Below are positions 6,935-8,221 of a stretch of DNA of 8,221 nucleotides, piece by piece. Below the pieces are notes generated by a model, which ran no database searches, was not told the DNA's origin, and saw only the letters and a list, made by a program, of their open reading frames with translations. The stretch is from the NCBI GenBank assembly GCA_900770445.1, contig CAAGKO010000081.1:1-8221 (forward strand), read 5' to 3'. The DNA is from an uncultured Oribacterium sp. (GTDB lineage: Bacteria; Bacillota; Clostridia; Lachnospirales; Lachnospiraceae). The translations under genes and the position numbers were made by a program. Numbering within the stretch: position 1 is the stretch's first letter; every line of letters starts with the position of its first letter.

Positions 6935-6959
6935 ATAGTATAAGCAAAACCTATACTAT
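6935..6959. promoter_or_regulatory. Inverted repeat, likely LysR operator of the ttd divergon
   Basis: ATAGTATA (6935-6942) and TATACTAT (6952-6959) are perfect inverted repeats separated by nine bases. The core therefore reads ATA-N9-TAT and contains the T-N11-A spacing (T6941, A6953) typical of LysR-type binding sites. It covers the -10 and spacer of the regulator's own predicted promoter and lies upstream of ttdA, as expected for a site used for autorepression and for activation in the other direction. TATACT at 6952-6957 could also act as a plus-strand -10 with a poor -35, a pattern common at activator-dependent promoters. Confidence 0.62.
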
Positions 6960-6964
6960 TGCAA
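6937..6964 (-). promoter_or_regulatory. Predicted promoter of the divergent LysR gene
   Basis: Read on the minus strand, TTGCAA (6964-6959) serves as the -35 (4 of 6 to TTGACA) and TATACT (6942-6937) as the -10 (5 of 6), with a 16-base spacer. The start point would fall near 6930, leaving a leader of about 40 bases before the ATG. TTGCAA is self-complementary, so it could also be read on the plus strand, but no good -10 follows there. Confidence 0.5.
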
Positions 6965-6969
6965 GTTAT

Positions 6970-6987
6970 GTCAAATGTACATTTAAC
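6970..6987. promoter_or_regulatory. 18-bp near-perfect palindrome in the ttd intergenic region
   Basis: The core AAATGTACATTT (6973-6984) is a perfect 12-bp palindrome. It extends to 18 bp (6970-6987) with one mismatched pair. It lies about 30 bases from the first dyad, centre to centre (roughly three helical turns), and 15 bases before the small ORF at 7003. It may be a second operator or the site of another regulator. Confidence 0.42.
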
Positions 6988-7002
6988 TGACTCGGATGCA
7001 TA

Positions 7003-7128
7003 ATGAAACTAACAAAAAGGAACCGGCCGGTACCTTCCGAAATTGTACTGTCCGGTTTACCACTGATCGTGATCGCGACCATCGTGAGCATGATCATCCT
7101 TCCACTCGCATTCCCATTCTTCCCATAA
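7003..7128 (+). CDS. Putative 41-residue single-span membrane peptide
   Basis: An ORF from ATG 7003 to TAA 7126-7128, not recognised as any known family. The N terminus is basic (MKLTKRNR). It is followed by an unbroken hydrophobic stretch from about residue 14 to 40, containing GLPLIVIATIVSMIILPLAF and ending FPFFP. This fits one transmembrane helix with the N terminus inside. The start is supported only weakly, by GGA at 6994-6996. The ORF lies between the predicted ttd control sites and ttdA, 73 bases before the ttdA start, so it would be co-transcribed with ttdA. It could be a small partner of a transporter or dehydratase, a leader peptide, the remnant of a larger membrane protein, or a chance ORF. 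The plus-strand frame starting at 6996 and the minus-strand frames across this region give charged or histidine-rich products that look like shadows. Confidence 0.42.
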   Translation: MKLTKRNRPVPSEIVLSGLPLIVIATIVSMIILPLAFPFFP

Positions 7129-7165
7129 GGTGAAGGATGATGCATAAAACATTTCATTAACCCTC

Positions 7166-7185
7166 GCGGATAGATCCGCAGTTTT
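7166..7185 (+). promoter_or_regulatory. Small hairpin before the ttdA ribosome binding site
   Basis: GCGGA (7166-7170) pairs with TCCGC (7175-7179) around a TAGA loop and is soon followed by AGTTTT. It is too short and its T tract too weak for a confident terminator. Its place between the small ORF and the ttdA ribosome binding site (AAAAGGAG, 7187-7194) would suit an RNA processing or expression-tuning element. Confidence 0.3.
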
Positions 7186-7201
7186 CAAAAGGAGAATTAT
7201 T

Positions 7202-8170
7202 ATGGCGAATGAAGCACAGGTTAAGAAGTTAACAGACATCATGGCACAGTTTGTAGGATTTACAGCGAAGAAGCTGCCGGATGATGTCATCGCAAAGCTC
7301 GACGAGTTAAGACAGAAGGAAGATTCACCGATGGCGAAGGTCATCTATGATACCATGTTCCGGAATCAGGAGCTCGCAGTGAAGCTGGATCGCCCGTCCT
7401 GCCAGGACACCGGTGTCCTCCAGTTCTGGGTAAAGTGCGGAACGAAGTTCCCGCTCATCGATGAGCTGGAGGGACTTCTCAAGGAGGCAGTCGTTCAGAC
7501 TACCATCGATACACCGCTTCGTCACAACTCCGTCGAGACCTTCGATGAGTACAACACGGGTAAGAACGTTGGTAAGGGAACGCCGACTGTATGGTGGGAC
7601 ATCGTTCCGAATTCCGATCAGTGTGAGATCTACACCTATATGGCTGGCGGCGGATGTACGCTTCCGGGTAATGCAACTGTTCTGATGCCAGGTGAGGGAT
7701 ACGAAGGTATCACGAAGTTCGTACTGGATCGTATGACCAGTTATGGTCTCAATGCCTGTCCGCCACTTCTCGTCGGTGTCGGCGTAGGTACATCTGTAGA
7801 GACCGCAGCATTAAATTCCAAGAAGGCGCTGATGAGACCGATCGGCTCTCATAATGCGAATGAGCGTGCTGCGAAGATGGAGACATTGCTCGAGGATGGT
7901 ATCAACGCGATCGGCCTGGGGCCGCAGGGCATGGGCGGAAAGTATTCCGTGATGGGCGTAAACATTGAAAATACGGCACGTCATCCGTCGGCCATCGGTG
8001 TAGCGGTTAATGTCGGCTGCTGGAGCCATAGACGCGGACACATCGTGTTTGATAAGGACCTGAATTTTACCGTCGATACACATACCGGTTTTGAGTATAA
8101 GGAAGCCTGTTATGAAGTGACCGTTGTCAAGGGGGAATTAAAAGTTTCGGAGTCACTCCGGAAATATTAG
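7202..8170 (+). CDS. ttdA: L(+)-tartrate dehydratase, alpha subunit
   Basis: A 322-residue subunit of the class I (Fe-S) hydro-lyase that dehydrates L(+)-tartrate to oxaloacetate together with TtdB. The whole protein matches TtdA from memory: RPSCQDTG, PLRHNSVE, NTGKN, YMAGGGCTLPG, NACPPLLVGVG, LGPQGMGGKYSVMGV and GCWSHRRG. The YMAGGGCTLPG block favours tartrate dehydratase over fumarase, which usually has a serine-rich GGGSEN-type segment there. Likely ligands of the oxygen-sensitive 4Fe-4S cluster are Cys67, Cys186 and Cys273, by analogy with class I fumarases. The C terminus runs about 20 residues beyond my recollection of the E. coli protein. AAAAGGAG (7187-7194) is a strong ribosome binding site for the ATG. 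The beta subunit should follow, but only 51 bases remain. A fumarase alpha subunit is the main alternative. Confidence 0.9.
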   Translation: MANEAQVKKLTDIMAQFVGFTAKKLPDDVIAKLDELRQKEDSPMAKVIYDTMFRNQELAVKLDRPSCQDTGVLQFWVKCGTKFPLIDELEGLLKEAVVQTTIDTPLRHNSVETFDEYNTGKNVGKGTPTVWWDIVPNSDQCEIYTYMAGGGCTLPGNATVLMPGEGYEGITKFVLDRMTSYGLNACPPLLVGVGVGTSVETAALNSKKALMRPIGSHNANERAAKMETLLEDGINAIGLGPQGMGGKYSVMGVNIENTARHPSAIGVAVNVGCWSHRRGHIVFDKDLNFTVDTHTGFEYKEACYEVTVVKGELKVSESLRKY

Positions 8171-8221
8171 TATCCTCCGCCAGTCACATTTGCAATGCTA
8201 TTCTGACAGTATCTGGAAAGA
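8171..8221. other. Start of an intergenic gap after ttdA, cut by the window end
   Basis: No terminator hairpin with a T tract and no credible start codon is visible in the last 51 bases. The window closes on CTGGAAAGA, which could be the ribosome binding site of a gene starting just outside, most likely ttdB. That is an inference from operon order in relatives. Confidence 0.35.

Noticed and set aside
6996..7136. Alternative plus-strand small ORF rich in His and Asp overlapping the membrane-peptide ORF
   Set aside because: The product has no recognisable character beyond a frame-shifted readout of the hydrophobic frame. Its only ribosome binding support is equally weak.
6966..7344. Minus-strand ORFs across the ttd intergenic region and the start of ttdA
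   Set aside because: They overlap the likely operators and a well-supported gene on the other strand and show no domain or ribosome binding site.
1..8221. CRISPR arrays, insertion sequences, phage or integrase genes, tRNA genes
   Set aside because: Both strands were read for repeats with regular spacers, transposase-like frames and tRNA-like ends; none was found beyond the short repeats reported.

Overview
The window looks like a chromosomal stretch from a mid-GC member of the Bacillota, most likely a Clostridia or Lachnospiraceae-like anaerobe. The evidence is the 3' end of a Firmicutes-style 23S rRNA, strong AAGGAGG-type ribosome binding sites, U-tailed hairpin terminators, an M3 oligoendopeptidase F, and an oxygen-labile Fe-S tartrate dehydratase subunit. 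This placement comes from general features only; the species was not recognised.

Layout. Bases 1-66 are the last part of a 23S rRNA gene. A strong terminator follows (139-168), with no 5S rRNA or tRNA before it. Next are a LysR-type regulator (333-1238, +) and, after a repeat-rich leader, a zinc oligopeptidase, pepF (1408-3204, +). A two-gene unit with an ATGA stop/start overlap comes next: a dipeptide epimerase of the enolase superfamily (3324-4409) and a cytoplasmic serine hydrolase of the beta-lactamase/PBP-like (S12) family (4406-5806). A bidirectional terminator (5903-5949) separates this plus-strand block from a convergent LysR regulator (6015-6890, -). That regulator is divergent from an L(+)-tartrate dehydratase alpha subunit (ttdA, 7202-8170, +). 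A 41-codon ORF for a probable single-span membrane peptide (7003-7128) lies in the divergent intergenic region. The window ends 51 bases after ttdA, before any visible ttdB.

Function. The middle block reads as intracellular peptide processing. PepF cuts oligopeptides, the epimerase interconverts stereoisomers of a dipeptide, and the hydrolase may cleave a D-containing or otherwise modified peptide. The epimerase has the full catalytic set and the DxD amino-group motif, but lacks the arginine that recognises glutamate in the Bacillus subtilis L-Ala-D/L-Glu enzyme, so its substrate may not be the murein dipeptide. The right-hand block reads as a tartrate-utilisation divergon laid out like ttdR-ttdAB in Escherichia coli: a LysR regulator divergent from ttdA, with an 8-bp perfect inverted repeat (9-bp spacer) sitting on the regulator's own predicted promoter.

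Most of the window is ordinary metabolism and regulation. The items most worth a second look are the small membrane-peptide ORF in the ttd leader, the altered specificity residue of the epimerase and its coupling to an S12 hydrolase, the repeat array in front of pepF, and the missing 5S gene after the 23S.
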